DNA of 64,000 bases, taken from assembly GCF_900258475.1 (NCBI RefSeq), contig NZ_LT984887.1:244165-308164 (forward strand), given 5' to 3'. The DNA comes from Anaerococcus sp. Marseille-P3915. GTDB lineage: Bacteria > Bacillota > Clostridia > Tissierellales > Peptoniphilaceae. A model generated the notes under the pieces. It searched no databases. It saw nothing but the letters and a program-made list of their open reading frames with translations, and was not told the origin of the DNA. Position 1 is the first letter of the stretch. Each line of letters begins with the position of its first letter. Below are positions 9,206 to 18,246 of this stretch, piece by piece. Made by a program: the position numbers and the translations under genes.

Positions 9206-9227
9206 GAAGCCCTGGGCTTCTTTTTTT
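9206..9227 (+). terminator. Intrinsic terminator of the rnf operon
   Basis: GAAGCCC and GGGCTTC arms (9206-9220) form a short stem with a tight loop (effectively GAAGCC/GGCTTC around CTG) and are followed by seven T. Confidence 0.85.
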
Positions 9228-9325
9228 ATCTTAAATTTTACATATAAATTCCTAGTTTTATAGGCTAAAAAGTATATAATATTATAATTGAGTACAATTA
9301 AAATTTTTATAGAGGGAATATATAG

Positions 9326-9715
9326 ATGAAGATAAAAAAAGGTGATATAATCGTAATAGTTGGACTTCTGTGCCTGTCTTTAGGATTTAATTTTTTGATA
9401 TATAAAGAAAGCCAAAAGTATGACGGTGATATGTTAGTAGTAGAACAAGATGGAAAGATAATAGAAAGACTTCCTTTAGAAAAGGATGGGGAGTATGTAG
9501 CCAGATATGGTGGCCATTATAATAAGATTGAGATAAAAGATGGCAAGGCTAAGGTTGTTGAGGCTGATTGTCTTGATCAAATTTGTACCCATATGCATGC
9601 AATCTCAAAAGAAGGCGAGACAATAATTTGTCTACCTAACAGGCTCTTTCTTGAGGTAGAAGAAAGCGATAAAAAAAGCCAAAAGGAAGAAAAAATAGAT
9701 AAGGTGGTAAGATAA
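9326..9715 (+). CDS. NusG domain II-containing small membrane-anchored protein
   Basis: A 129-aa protein with one N-terminal membrane helix (~8-25) and an extracellular beta-rich domain. The GGHYNKIEIKDGKAKVVEADCLDQICTH stretch is typical of the NusG_II superfamily proteins of Firmicutes; the two Cys (CLDQIC) and CLPN are conserved in that family. The biochemical role is unknown. It pairs with the next gene (stop/start overlap TAATG), an association repeatedly seen in clostridia. The acidic/lysine-rich tail looks unstructured. A TATAAT at 9275-9280 or 9283-9288 may be its -10; no clear -35 was seen. Confidence 0.8.
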   Translation: MKIKKGDIIVIVGLLCLSLGFNFLIYKESQKYDGDMLVVEQDGKIIERLPLEKDGEYVARYGGHYNKIEIKDGKAKVVEADCLDQICTHMHAISKEGETIICLPNRLFLEVEESDKKSQKEEKIDKVVR

Positions 9716-10230
9716 TGAATACCAAAAAATTAACAAATATGGCCCTTCTCTTAGCACTTGCCCTAGTGATATCAGTTGTTGAATTACAAATCCCAATGCC
9801 AGTTCCTATTCCGGGTGCAAAACTTGGACTTTCTAATATAATAATACTAGTAAGTCTTTACTTTTATGGATTTAAGGCTAGTCTTACAATATCCTTACTA
9901 AAATCCTTTATGCTGGTTTTAATAACAGGAGCAGTTTCTGCTTTCTTTTATTCAGCTGCCGGGGCCATTCTAGCATCAATTGCCATGGTTCTTGCCCTTA
10001 AATTTCATGATAAACTATTTTCTTTTATTGGTGTAAGTGAAATTGGTGCCTTTGCCCACAATCTTGGACAGATAATAGTATCTGTTGTAGTTATGGAGAA
10101 TATAAAGATGTTTTATTATTTACCACTCCTTGTATTTGTTGGTACCTTTACCGGATTTTTTGTAGGCCTTTCATCCAATTTTGTAATAAAGCATATGAAA
10201 AAACTAGATATTGGAGAAAAGCTTAAGTGA
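9715..10230 (+). CDS. Gx transporter family membrane protein (HepT-component-I-like)
   Basis: A 171-aa hydrophobic protein with about five membrane helices. The N-terminal region with PMPVPIPGAKLGLSNIIILVSLYFYGFK is the hallmark of the family annotated as 'Gx transporter' or 'heptaprenyl diphosphate synthase component I', which resembles ECF transporter S components. The substrate is not known. It overlaps the NusG-II gene by 1 nt and radC by 4 nt, so the three are probably cotranscribed. Confidence 0.8.
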   Translation: MNTKKLTNMALLLALALVISVVELQIPMPVPIPGAKLGLSNIIILVSLYFYGFKASLTISLLKSFMLVLITGAVSAFFYSAAGAILASIAMVLALKFHDKLFSFIGVSEIGAFAHNLGQIIVSVVVMENIKMFYYLPLLVFVGTFTGFFVGLSSNFVIKHMKKLDIGEKLK

Positions 10231-10907
10231 AACAAACTATAAAGCAGATGAAAGAATCTGATAGGCCCAGGGAGAAGTTGATAAACTATGGCTATGGAGC
10301 TCTGACAAATACAGAGCTTTTGGCCATAATTTTACAAACAGGAACAAGTGAGAAAAACGCAATAGAACTTGCTGGAGAAATCCTTGATTCCTTCTCAACA
10401 GAAGACCTTCTAGAAATAGGAGTATCTGATCTTAGAAAGATTAAGGGGATAAAGGATGCTAAGGCTACAAAGGTAATAGCAAGCCTTCAGCTTGGTAAGA
10501 GGCTTAAGGAAGAATATCTAAACAAGAAATATGACAAAATCACATCTAATGAAGATGTCTACCAGATGTTTAGAAATAAACTTGCCATGGAAGATAGGGA
10601 ACATTTTTACATAGTTTTATTGAATAATAAAAATATGGTTATAGCAAATGAATTAATATCTATAGGTGACTTAAATTCATCAATAGTAAATCCTAGAGAA
10701 GTTTTTAAGAAGGCAATCAAAAAGAGTGCTAAGTCAATAATATTAGTTCACAACCACCCATCAGGTAATCCAGACCCGTCTAAGGCTGATATAATGGTTA
10801 CTAGAAGACTCATAGATGCTGGAGAAATACTTGATATAAATGTACTTGACCACATTATAATTGGTCATACTGATTATGTATCTTTAAAAAGAGATAATTA
10901 TATATAG
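10227..10907 (+). CDS. radC: RadC family JAB-domain protein
   Basis: RadC homologue: N-terminal helix-hairpin-helix region (LRKIKGIKDAKATKVIAS, ~70-90) and C-terminal JAMM/MPN+ domain with LVHNHPSGNPDPSKAD (~173-188), the HxHP(x)nD zinc-site motif. The cellular role is unresolved in the family (no firm repair function). GTG 10227 is used, with GGAG 10 nt upstream inside the previous gene; the stop of the previous gene overlaps. Length 226 aa is normal. It lies directly before mreB, a widespread gene order. Confidence 0.93.
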   Translation: MKQTIKQMKESDRPREKLINYGYGALTNTELLAIILQTGTSEKNAIELAGEILDSFSTEDLLEIGVSDLRKIKGIKDAKATKVIASLQLGKRLKEEYLNKKYDKITSNEDVYQMFRNKLAMEDREHFYIVLLNNKNMVIANELISIGDLNSSIVNPREVFKKAIKKSAKSIILVHNHPSGNPDPSKADIMVTRRLIDAGEILDINVLDHIIIGHTDYVSLKRDNYI

Positions 10908-10916
10908 GAGAATATT

Positions 10917-11927
10917 ATGAAATTAAAGTTGATTGCTACAGATTTTGCCATAGACCTTGGTACTAGCAATATTTTAGTTTATAAAAAAGGCGAGGGTTTA
11001 ATAATAAACGAACCATCAAGCTTAGTGCTTGACGAAAACTACCAAAAAGTCGAAGCTGTAGGCCAAGAAGCAAAGGATATGCTAGGCAAGACCCACAAAA
11101 ATATACAGGTAGTAAAGCCAATTAAAAATGGAGTTATAACAGATTTTAACCTTACAGAAGCTATGCTCAATTACTTTTTTGGAAAAGTAAATGAAGGTTT
11201 TAGCTTTATACAGCCAAAGGTTGTAATAGTGGTACCTTCTGGCATTACAGATATACAAAAAAGAGCGGTGGAAGATGCAGCTCTCCATGCAGGTAGTAGG
11301 GATATAATACTTGTAGATGAGTCCTTAGCTTGTGCGTATGGTATGAACCTATCACCTGAAGAATCTAAGGGGATTCTACTGATAAATATGGGAGCTGGTA
11401 CAAGCCAGGTAGCTGTAATTTCCCTAAATGGAATAGTTACATCAAAAACCATAAATAAAGGTGGAGACTACCTAGATGAAAAGATAGTTTCATATTTTAG
11501 AGATAATAAAAATCTTGAAATAGGTAAAAATACAGCTGAAAAAGTAAAAATAGCCCTAGCAAGCCTAAAGGTAAAAGATGCCAATATGGAAATGTCGGTT
11601 GATGGTAGAGATTTTACAGATTCTAAGCCTAAAACTGAGATTATTAAATCAAATGAGCTAGTTTCAACAATATTGCCATTTGCAGATGAGATATGTGATA
11701 TGGTATTTGAAGTTTTAGAAAAAACACCACCAGAAATTTCGGCAGACATAAAGAAAAACGGTTTTGCTTTATCAGGTTCCCTATCACAACTATCAGGTAT
11801 GGCAGAATACATTGAAAAGAAAATTGGACTTAAATCTTACCACTCAGAAGACCCAAGCACAGATGCTATCCTAGGGGCAGGTATGATTTTGGAAAATCCA
11901 GAAAAATATTTGAAATATCGTAAGTAG
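10917..11927 (+). CDS. mreB: Rod-shape protein MreB homologue with altered active site
   Basis: Actin-like protein that guides lateral-wall synthesis with MreC, MreD and PBP2. The first phosphate loop DLGTSNILVYKKGEG is intact and the whole 336-aa fold is recognisable. However, the second phosphate loop reads NMGAGT where MreB/Mbl have D(I/L)GGGT, and the usual IEEPMAAAIG reads VDESLACAYG. These changes (seen in the sequence) would be expected to weaken ATP hydrolysis (inference). It is first of mreB-mreC-mreD-PBP2, with RBS AGGAG 6 nt before ATG. It could be a specialised paralogue; whether another MreB exists cannot be seen here. Confidence 0.9.
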   Translation: MKLKLIATDFAIDLGTSNILVYKKGEGLIINEPSSLVLDENYQKVEAVGQEAKDMLGKTHKNIQVVKPIKNGVITDFNLTEAMLNYFFGKVNEGFSFIQPKVVIVVPSGITDIQKRAVEDAALHAGSRDIILVDESLACAYGMNLSPEESKGILLINMGAGTSQVAVISLNGIVTSKTINKGGDYLDEKIVSYFRDNKNLEIGKNTAEKVKIALASLKVKDANMEMSVDGRDFTDSKPKTEIIKSNELVSTILPFADEICDMVFEVLEKTPPEISADIKKNGFALSGSLSQLSGMAEYIEKKIGLKSYHSEDPSTDAILGAGMILENPEKYLKYRK

Positions 11928-11933
11928 GTTTTT

Positions 11934-12836
11934 ATGGCATATAAAAGAGTAAAAAAAGAAAAAACACCCTTTATAATAACTATAGTTAGTTTATTAATAG
12001 TGATTTTAATTTCAAGTCAAGTGGATGGGCTATCTAAAACAGGTTCAAACATAGCTAACACTCTCCTAAAACCAATAGAAAGTGTGACTTATTCTATTTC
12101 ATCTGCTATAATAGATCAGCTTGAAAGAACAATTGGATCAAAAGAAACTAGAGCAGAAGTCCTAAGATTAGAAGCCGAAAATAGGGCTTTAGTTATGGAA
12201 AATGCAAGATATGCAACAGCCATAAATAGAAGTGAATTCCTAAAAGATGAAGCAGCGGCCACAAGGGGAACAGACAATAAGTATATTAAAGCAAAGCTAA
12301 TTAATACAGATGTAAATTCCATGACCACTCACTTTACTATAGATAAGGGCAAGGTTGATGGGATTGAGAAAAATGACATCATCCTCCAAGCTGTAGGAGA
12401 TAGCAAGTTTTATACAGGCCTTGTAGGCAAGGTAACAGAAGTTTATCAAACAACAGCCAGGGTAGAAACAATAAACTCAAGTCAAAATGACGTATCTTTC
12501 GTAAATGCAAATTCGGGAGATTATGGTGTAATTGATAGGTTTGATAAAAATACCATTCAAGGCTATATGTTAGATATAGAAAGCAAGATAGAAGAAAAAG
12601 ATATACTCCTAACAAGTGGTTTAGGTGGAATATATCCTTATGGAATCTATGTAGGAAGGGTAGCGACAGTTACCATGACACAAGATTCTTTGAGAAAAAA
12701 TATTACAATAAATTCACCAGTTGATTTTTCACATCTTTATAGGGTTTTGGTCCTAAAAAGTTCAAACAATTATAATTTAGATGAAAAGCCAAAAAGTGAA
12801 CAACCTAAGCAAAAGGAAGGAGAAATTCATGAATAA
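11934..12836 (+). CDS. mreC: Rod-shape determining protein MreC
   Basis: Bitopic membrane protein that links the MreB filament to PBP2. A basic N-terminus and one helix (~14-33) are followed by a coiled coil (~65-100, rich in E/R/A heptads) and the beta-barrel MreC domain (LINTDVNSMTTHFTIDKGKVDGI, then LVGKVTEVYQTTARVETIN and a TSGLGGIYPYGIYVGRV motif). Length 300 aa is normal. It starts 6 nt after mreB; its final codons overlap the mreD start. The hydrophilic lysine/glutamine tail is unremarkable. Confidence 0.93.
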   Translation: MAYKRVKKEKTPFIITIVSLLIVILISSQVDGLSKTGSNIANTLLKPIESVTYSISSAIIDQLERTIGSKETRAEVLRLEAENRALVMENARYATAINRSEFLKDEAAATRGTDNKYIKAKLINTDVNSMTTHFTIDKGKVDGIEKNDIILQAVGDSKFYTGLVGKVTEVYQTTARVETINSSQNDVSFVNANSGDYGVIDRFDKNTIQGYMLDIESKIEEKDILLTSGLGGIYPYGIYVGRVATVTMTQDSLRKNITINSPVDFSHLYRVLVLKSSNNYNLDEKPKSEQPKQKEGEIHE

Positions 12837-13320
12837 ATTTAAAAGCTTTATAATTTTATTTATAACCTTCATTTTGCAAACATCTATATTTGCCAAAATT
12901 GATATATTAGGAGCAAATGTAAATATTATAATCCCAGCAGTAATAGCCCTATCCCAAGTCTTGCCAGGTAAGACTGGTCGAGCAGGAGGATTAGTAGTTG
13001 GTATAATAGAAGATTTTCTATTTACCCAGTTAGTTGGTGTACGAGCTTTATCTTATTACCTAATAGGTCTTTTTGCAGGAGGACATATAGTAAAGGTATC
13101 AAAGGATAAGACTAAAGGCTTTATTATTTGCTTAATAGCAACCCTATTTAATTTCTTGCTTGTAAATGGTATATATTATATCTTTGGCAAGTCAATCTTA
13201 TCAATAACAGATTATTTAGGAATTGAGATACTTGTAGAAGCAATCCTAAACTCCCTAGTGTATCTGATTTATTATTATTTGATAAAGAAAATAATGTATA
13301 TACCAACTTATAGGATTTAG
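12829..13320 (+). CDS. mreD: Rod-shape determining protein MreD
   Basis: Small polytopic membrane protein of the elongation complex, 163 aa, with about five helices; GKTGRAGGLVVGIIEDFLF matches the family's central GxxxGxxxGFxxGLxxD pattern. I chose ATG 12829 because AAGGAG lies just upstream and the following MNKFKSFIILF starts a membrane helix; an upstream ATG at 12781 would add a charged stretch read from the mreC tail. It overlaps mreC by 8 nt and is followed by PBP2. Confidence 0.9.
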   Translation: MNKFKSFIILFITFILQTSIFAKIDILGANVNIIIPAVIALSQVLPGKTGRAGGLVVGIIEDFLFTQLVGVRALSYYLIGLFAGGHIVKVSKDKTKGFIICLIATLFNFLLVNGIYYIFGKSILSITDYLGIEILVEAILNSLVYLIYYYLIKKIMYIPTYRI

Positions 13321-13328
13321 AGGATAAT

Positions 13329-16300
13329 ATGCGCGATAAAAAAGAGAATAGACTTATTTTTATTCAAGTAATAGTTGTTCTCCTAATGTTAATAATTGGA
13401 GTTAGGCTTTTTAATGTAATGGTCTCAAAGGGGGACTATTATAGAGACCTATCTGATAATAGGAAGGTAAAGGAAGTCGATGAATTAGCAAGTAGGGGAA
13501 ATATCTACGATAGAAATGGAAAGCTTCTAGCAAGCTCAATTCCATCTTTTACCATAAAGCTATATAAAGATGAGCTAATGGCTGTAGATGATGATAAGAG
13601 GCAAAGTCTCATATCAGATTTAGTAGATATACTTGAAGAAGATGGAGTCAATTATACAGAAGATTTCAACATAAAATTAAATACTTTCAAATATAAAGAC
13701 TTTAAAGATTACTTTAGCCAAAAAGAAATGCCAATAGAAAAAGTAGTCGATACAATTATAGATAATGACTTAGTATCTGACTTTCTATTCTCCTTTTATG
13801 AAAAAGATGGAATGAAGTATGAAACAGCAAATACAGCCATCCTTGCTCTTAAAAAGAGGGGGATAGATATACCAGCCCATGCAAATCAGGTAAATGGCAA
13901 TCTTAAGCTAGAATATAAGAAAAATTATGAGAAAAAGCTTGCTTCTATAGGATTTACAAAAGATGATGAGCCTACAGATGTAATCTTAGAATCAGTAGGA
14001 AATGATAGATCAGTTCTTTTATCAATACTACAAAACTCTCATGCAAGGCTATTAGCATATAAGCTTCTAGAAGATAATAATTTATTAGGAAAGCTTACCA
14101 TGGATGAATACGCCATAAAAGCTGATCAGGACTTGATAGAGAAAAAAGCGAGATTGCACAAGGTCTTTGATAAGATAAATCTTAAGTCAACGCCAGCTAA
14201 TGACTTTTATGAAATAGTTAAAAATGCTACAATAAGTGATGTTTTAACATCAGCTATGGTAGATGATAAGGGAGCTTATGTAATCCCAGCCAATATGCTA
14301 ATTGAACAGCTAGAAAATAAGGGGATATATGCGAACTTTGAGACAGAAGTTATCACTGAATCAAAAGATGATAAGAACCAATATTCAGTAGACTTGAGAT
14401 TTAGGAATCCTCAAGCGGGTTCTGCAGTAGACGAACTTGCAAGACTTGCTGATGAAAATGGTTTGTTAAAGCCGCTTCTTTTGTCAGAATATGTGAAATA
14501 CATGGCACAAAATGCCAATACTAAAAATAATATTTATCCAAACATAGATATCACAGAAGATGATCCAGAAGATTGGTCCTATACCTTTACTACAGATAAA
14601 AAAGATTTTTACACCTACTATGCAAATAAGGATAAGACAAATTCTACAAAAGAAACAGTAGATATCCTTATGAAGGAGAAAAATGGCCAACAAATCTTAA
14701 AATACCTTAAAAAGGTTACAAATCTTGAATCTTATAATGATGTTGAGGCTGTTGGAATACTTACAATTGATAACACCTTAAATCGCCAAGGGAACTTTGG
14801 TTATAGACCTATAAATATAGTCTACAACCTAGATGAATCAACAGTTCTAAAAATAGAAGAAAAAATAGATTCTGCTTCAGGGATAGTTGTAGAAACCATG
14901 CCAATAAGGTCCTACCCAAATAGGAATCTTGCAAGCCATATACTAGGTTACATGGGACCAATAGCCACACCTGAGGAAGTAGATAAGTATGTAAAAGAGA
15001 GAAATTATCTTAGAGATGAGATAATTGGTAAGACTGGTATTGAAGAATCTTACCAAGACAACCTTAAGGGTAAAAACGGTAGGTCACTTGTAACAGTCGA
15101 TTCAGCTGGTAACAGGCGCAAATTAATATCTCAAACAAAGTCTGAACCAGGCGATGATGTTTACCTATCAATAGATGCCAAGCTTCAGAAACAAGCCGAA
15201 GATTCTCTAAAAGGGGTCCTAGAAGCATTGAGAGAAACAGGATTTTATGAGTCAGAATATGGTTCATTTAGACCGTTTAAGATGGCTCCTCATGCAGAAA
15301 GTGGTGCTGTAGTAGTATCTGATGTTAAAACTGGTGAAGTTTTAGCAATGGCTTCATATCCAAACTATGACCCAAACCTATTTTCAACAGGTATATCTCA
15401 ATCAGACTGGGAAGGGCTCCAAGTAGAAGAAAGTGATGGGCCGCTTGCTCCAAGACCAATGCTAAATATAGCAACCCAAACAGCAGTGATGCCAGGTTCA
15501 ACCTTTAAGCTAGTAACAGCCCTAGCAGCCCTAGAAAAGGGTCTAGATCCACTTGCAGTTAATAACTGTCACGGCTTCATGGAAATAGGGAATAGAAGAT
15601 TTTCATGCCTAATCTACACAGAAAGTGGTACAACTCATGGAGAAGAAAATCTCTATGGTGCTATAAGAGATTCTTGTAACTACTATTTCTACACCCTAGC
15701 CTTAGGAGAAAACCCAGAAGATGGAGACTCCTTAGGAACCAAACTTGAGCTAAATGATATAAGACTTGCTGCAGAAATGCTCGGACTTGATAAGGAAACA
15801 GGTATTGAAATCAATATACCTAAGGAAGCTAAGGGCAATGTTCCTTCAATTGGCAAAAAAGTAGAAGTAACTAAGCTAATGCTTAAAGATTATCTTGATA
15901 AAAATCTAACTCTTTTCATAAAAGAAGGAGTTAAAAAGACTAAAGATGAGTATGAACAAGATATAAAGGATATAGTCAAATTTACTGACAATCCTAAAGA
16001 ATGGTCAAGAAAAGCCATAATAGATTTCTTCGATGAAAGAGGCTATGATCCTCTTATCATGCCAGAAGGCCAAAGAGCAGGTCTTGCTGATACTATAAAA
16101 TATACCTATTTAAACCAAGCAGTATGGGATATAACAGATATGTTAAATATAGTAATAGGCCAGGGACAAAACTCCTACACACCAATCCAGATGAATAGGG
16201 CTATAGCAACTATAACAAACGGGGGCTATCTAAATAAACTTACCCTAATTAACAAGATTAAAAACCACGATTCAGGCGAAGTCCTTTTTGAAAATGTACC

Positions 16301-16685
16301 TCATAGTGATAAAATAGATATCAAAGATCCAAAATATTTAGAAGATATCAAATACGGAACACTTCTAGTAAGTCAAAATAATGCTGTTTTAAACCAACTA
16401 CCGGTAGATATTGGTATAAAAACAGGTACAGCAGAAGTAGAAGGTCAAAACCCAGATGGTACAGACTATGATACCTATGCATGGATGGTAGGCTTTGCTC
16501 CATATGATAATCCAGAGATAGCTATATCTATAGTTCTAACCCAAGGTGATACTTCTTATAATGCATCACCAATAATGAGAGATATAATAGCAAGGTACTT
16601 TGACCTAAACGTAGAAATGATAAATGCAGAACCAACTGAAAATGATATTAGAAATCTCGGTGAATCTGCAAATGGGCAAAATTAA
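13329..16685 (+). CDS. Penicillin-binding protein 2, unusually long (elongation transpeptidase)
   Basis: Class B PBP that cross-links peptidoglycan in the MreBCD complex. One N-terminal helix (~9-27), then RGNIYDRNG (from Arg56), a dimerisation domain, and the transpeptidase with GSTFK (Ser724 nucleophile), SCN (Ser782) and KTG (Lys1031). At 1,118 aa it is far above the ~600-720 aa usual for PBP2. The extra length lies mainly between Arg56 and the conserved YPNRNLASHILGYMG (Tyr529), with a second insertion between the SxN and KTG motifs (~830-950). It is the last gene of the mre cluster and likely the PbpA/MrdA equivalent. Confidence 0.93.
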   Translation: MRDKKENRLIFIQVIVVLLMLIIGVRLFNVMVSKGDYYRDLSDNRKVKEVDELASRGNIYDRNGKLLASSIPSFTIKLYKDELMAVDDDKRQSLISDLVDILEEDGVNYTEDFNIKLNTFKYKDFKDYFSQKEMPIEKVVDTIIDNDLVSDFLFSFYEKDGMKYETANTAILALKKRGIDIPAHANQVNGNLKLEYKKNYEKKLASIGFTKDDEPTDVILESVGNDRSVLLSILQNSHARLLAYKLLEDNNLLGKLTMDEYAIKADQDLIEKKARLHKVFDKINLKSTPANDFYEIVKNATISDVLTSAMVDDKGAYVIPANMLIEQLENKGIYANFETEVITESKDDKNQYSVDLRFRNPQAGSAVDELARLADENGLLKPLLLSEYVKYMAQNANTKNNIYPNIDITEDDPEDWSYTFTTDKKDFYTYYANKDKTNSTKETVDILMKEKNGQQILKYLKKVTNLESYNDVEAVGILTIDNTLNRQGNFGYRPINIVYNLDESTVLKIEEKIDSASGIVVETMPIRSYPNRNLASHILGYMGPIATPEEVDKYVKERNYLRDEIIGKTGIEESYQDNLKGKNGRSLVTVDSAGNRRKLISQTKSEPGDDVYLSIDAKLQKQAEDSLKGVLEALRETGFYESEYGSFRPFKMAPHAESGAVVVSDVKTGEVLAMASYPNYDPNLFSTGISQSDWEGLQVEESDGPLAPRPMLNIATQTAVMPGSTFKLVTALAALEKGLDPLAVNNCHGFMEIGNRRFSCLIYTESGTTHGEENLYGAIRDSCNYYFYTLALGENPEDGDSLGTKLELNDIRLAAEMLGLDKETGIEINIPKEAKGNVPSIGKKVEVTKLMLKDYLDKNLTLFIKEGVKKTKDEYEQDIKDIVKFTDNPKEWSRKAIIDFFDERGYDPLIMPEGQRAGLADTIKYTYLNQAVWDITDMLNIVIGQGQNSYTPIQMNRAIATITNGGYLNKLTLINKIKNHDSGEVLFENVPHSDKIDIKDPKYLEDIKYGTLLVSQNNAVLNQLPVDIGIKTGTAEVEGQNPDGTDYDTYAWMVGFAPYDNPEIAISIVLTQGDTSYNASPIMRDIIARYFDLNVEMINAEPTENDIRNLGESANGQN

Positions 16686-16699
16686 CAAAGGATGTTTTT

Positions 16700-17323
16700 A
16701 TGAAAATATATTTAATAAATGGGGAAAATAATATAGGGAAGACAGATTTTGCTGTAAATCTTTCTGAAAGACTAGCCCAAAATGAAAAAGTCCTACTCAC
16801 ATCATTTTTTAGAGATGAAAAGCAAAATTTGGAAGACTTTTTTGGCAAAGATGGGATGATAAGCTATGATATAGCTGATTATTTCTTAGGCTTTGCCGGT
16901 CTTGATAGGGTCATAGTAAATGAAAATTCTAACCTAGGCTTTATAATCCCGCCACTCTTAGAAGATAAATATGATTTTAAGGTAGAAGATGTTTATACTT
17001 TAATAGATATATTAGATAGTGATATAGTAATTATCGATAATCTAGACCTAGATATTAAAGGAGCAGTAAAAATAGACATAATATCAGAAAAAGATATAGA
17101 TAAGGACTTAAATTCTAATTATTTCTTTATAAACAAGGCCTCACAAGATTTTGATATAAGAAATTATAAGGATAAAATCGATAGCAAAAATTCTAAATTT
17201 CTTGGAGTCGTAAAGGAAAATGAATTTTTCAAAACTGTTATAGATAATCTCATAGCAGACAAGGAAGAAGAAATACCAAGTCTTGGATTTTTTGAAAAAC
17301 TAAAAATGATATTTGCAAAATGA
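16700..17323 (+). CDS. Degenerate MinD/ParA-like P-loop protein
   Basis: A 207-aa protein whose N-terminus (INGENNIGKTDFAVNLSERLA) follows the deviant Walker A of MinD/ParA ATPases, but the signature Lys of KGGxGKT is replaced by Asn. It continues with a MinD-like succession: VLLTSFF, then YDIADYFLGFAGLDRVIV, LGFIIPP, and IVIIDN in the position of the hydrolysis motif DsPAG. The C-terminal amphipathic tail ([11 protein letters not shown]) could touch the membrane, as in MinD. It sits after mreBCD-PBP2, where minC-minD occur in many Firmicutes; no minC or minE is present. Function is inferred only. Confidence 0.55.
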   Translation: MKIYLINGENNIGKTDFAVNLSERLAQNEKVLLTSFFRDEKQNLEDFFGKDGMISYDIADYFLGFAGLDRVIVNENSNLGFIIPPLLEDKYDFKVEDVYTLIDILDSDIVIIDNLDLDIKGAVKIDIISEKDIDKDLNSNYFFINKASQDFDIRNYKDKIDSKNSKFLGVVKENEFFKTVIDNLIADKEEEIPSLGFFEKLKMIFAK

Positions 17324-18246
17324 AATATATTTATATAGACCCAAAAGAAAAAATAATAATTAGACAAGAAGATAAGAGAGTTATGGAAGTCATTTTCTAT
17401 GACTCTCTTCTTAATAATATCTATAGGGGAAAAGTTGTAAATAAAATTGATAGCCTCTCTTCATATTTCGTACAAATAAGTGATAATGAAAATTTATTTT
17501 TGAAATCAAGTCTGTCTTATGCCATAGGAGATAATGTAATCATAGAATATGTTAGAGAGCCGGCTAATGGCAAGCTAGGTCTCGCCAGTGAAAATTTCTC
17601 TTTAGAAAATGAATCTTATAAGATAAAAAGATATCCAATAAAGGCAAAGGCAAAACGTAAGTCTGGAAAGAAAAAAGATGATATATTATTTGAAGAATTA
17701 AATAATAAGAAAGCCTGGCTAATTAATGAAGAAAAATTTTTTCCAAGCCCTAAACTCCTCATAGAAAATTCTAAGAAAGACTCTTATATTAAAAAATATA
17801 AGGATTACGAAATTAAAGAAATAGACATCAAAAATTCACAAGTCTTTAATAATTTGATAAAAGATATAAGTAATAATAAATTAAATTATAAAGACTTATC
17901 GATTATTATAGATGAACTAGAGACCCTTACTGTAATTGATGTAAATACAGGAAGCCGAAAGTCTAAAATGCAAAAAGAAGATTTTTTATTAGGTATAAAT
18001 CTAGAGCTAATAGACTTTATAGCCTATAATCTTAAATTAAGAAACATAGGAGGTATGTGTCTGATAGACTTTTTAAGAGTTCATGATAAGGAAAAAATTA
18101 CAGCAGAGATGCAAAAAGCCATAGAAAAATACCAAATTGAAGCCGAAATATTTGGATTTACACAGATGGGCCTATTTGAAATTTCTATAAAAAGAAGAGG
18201 AGATAGTCTAAAAACATCCTTAAGAAAGAGAAAGTTAATTTCCTAA
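17320..18246 (+). CDS. Short ribonuclease E/G family protein
   Basis: Related to RNase E/G, the endonucleases of rRNA and mRNA processing. The N-terminal S1-like part (~30-85) precedes the catalytic core, where [11 protein letters not shown] carries the metal-binding Asp of the DVN(S/T)G motif and [16 protein letters not shown] carries the second Asp. At 308 aa it is shorter than typical RNase G (~400-490 aa): the zinc-link CPxC motif and C-terminal small domain are missing. Overlaps the MinD-like gene by 4 nt. Its 3' end overlaps the leftward GIY-YIG gene by 12 nt, tail to tail. Confidence 0.8.
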   Translation: MKYIYIDPKEKIIIRQEDKRVMEVIFYDSLLNNIYRGKVVNKIDSLSSYFVQISDNENLFLKSSLSYAIGDNVIIEYVREPANGKLGLASENFSLENESYKIKRYPIKAKAKRKSGKKKDDILFEELNNKKAWLINEEKFFPSPKLLIENSKKDSYIKKYKDYEIKEIDIKNSQVFNNLIKDISNNKLNYKDLSIIIDELETLTVIDVNTGSRKSKMQKEDFLLGINLELIDFIAYNLKLRNIGGMCLIDFLRVHDKEKITAEMQKAIEKYQIEAEIFGFTQMGLFEISIKRRGDSLKTSLRKRKLIS

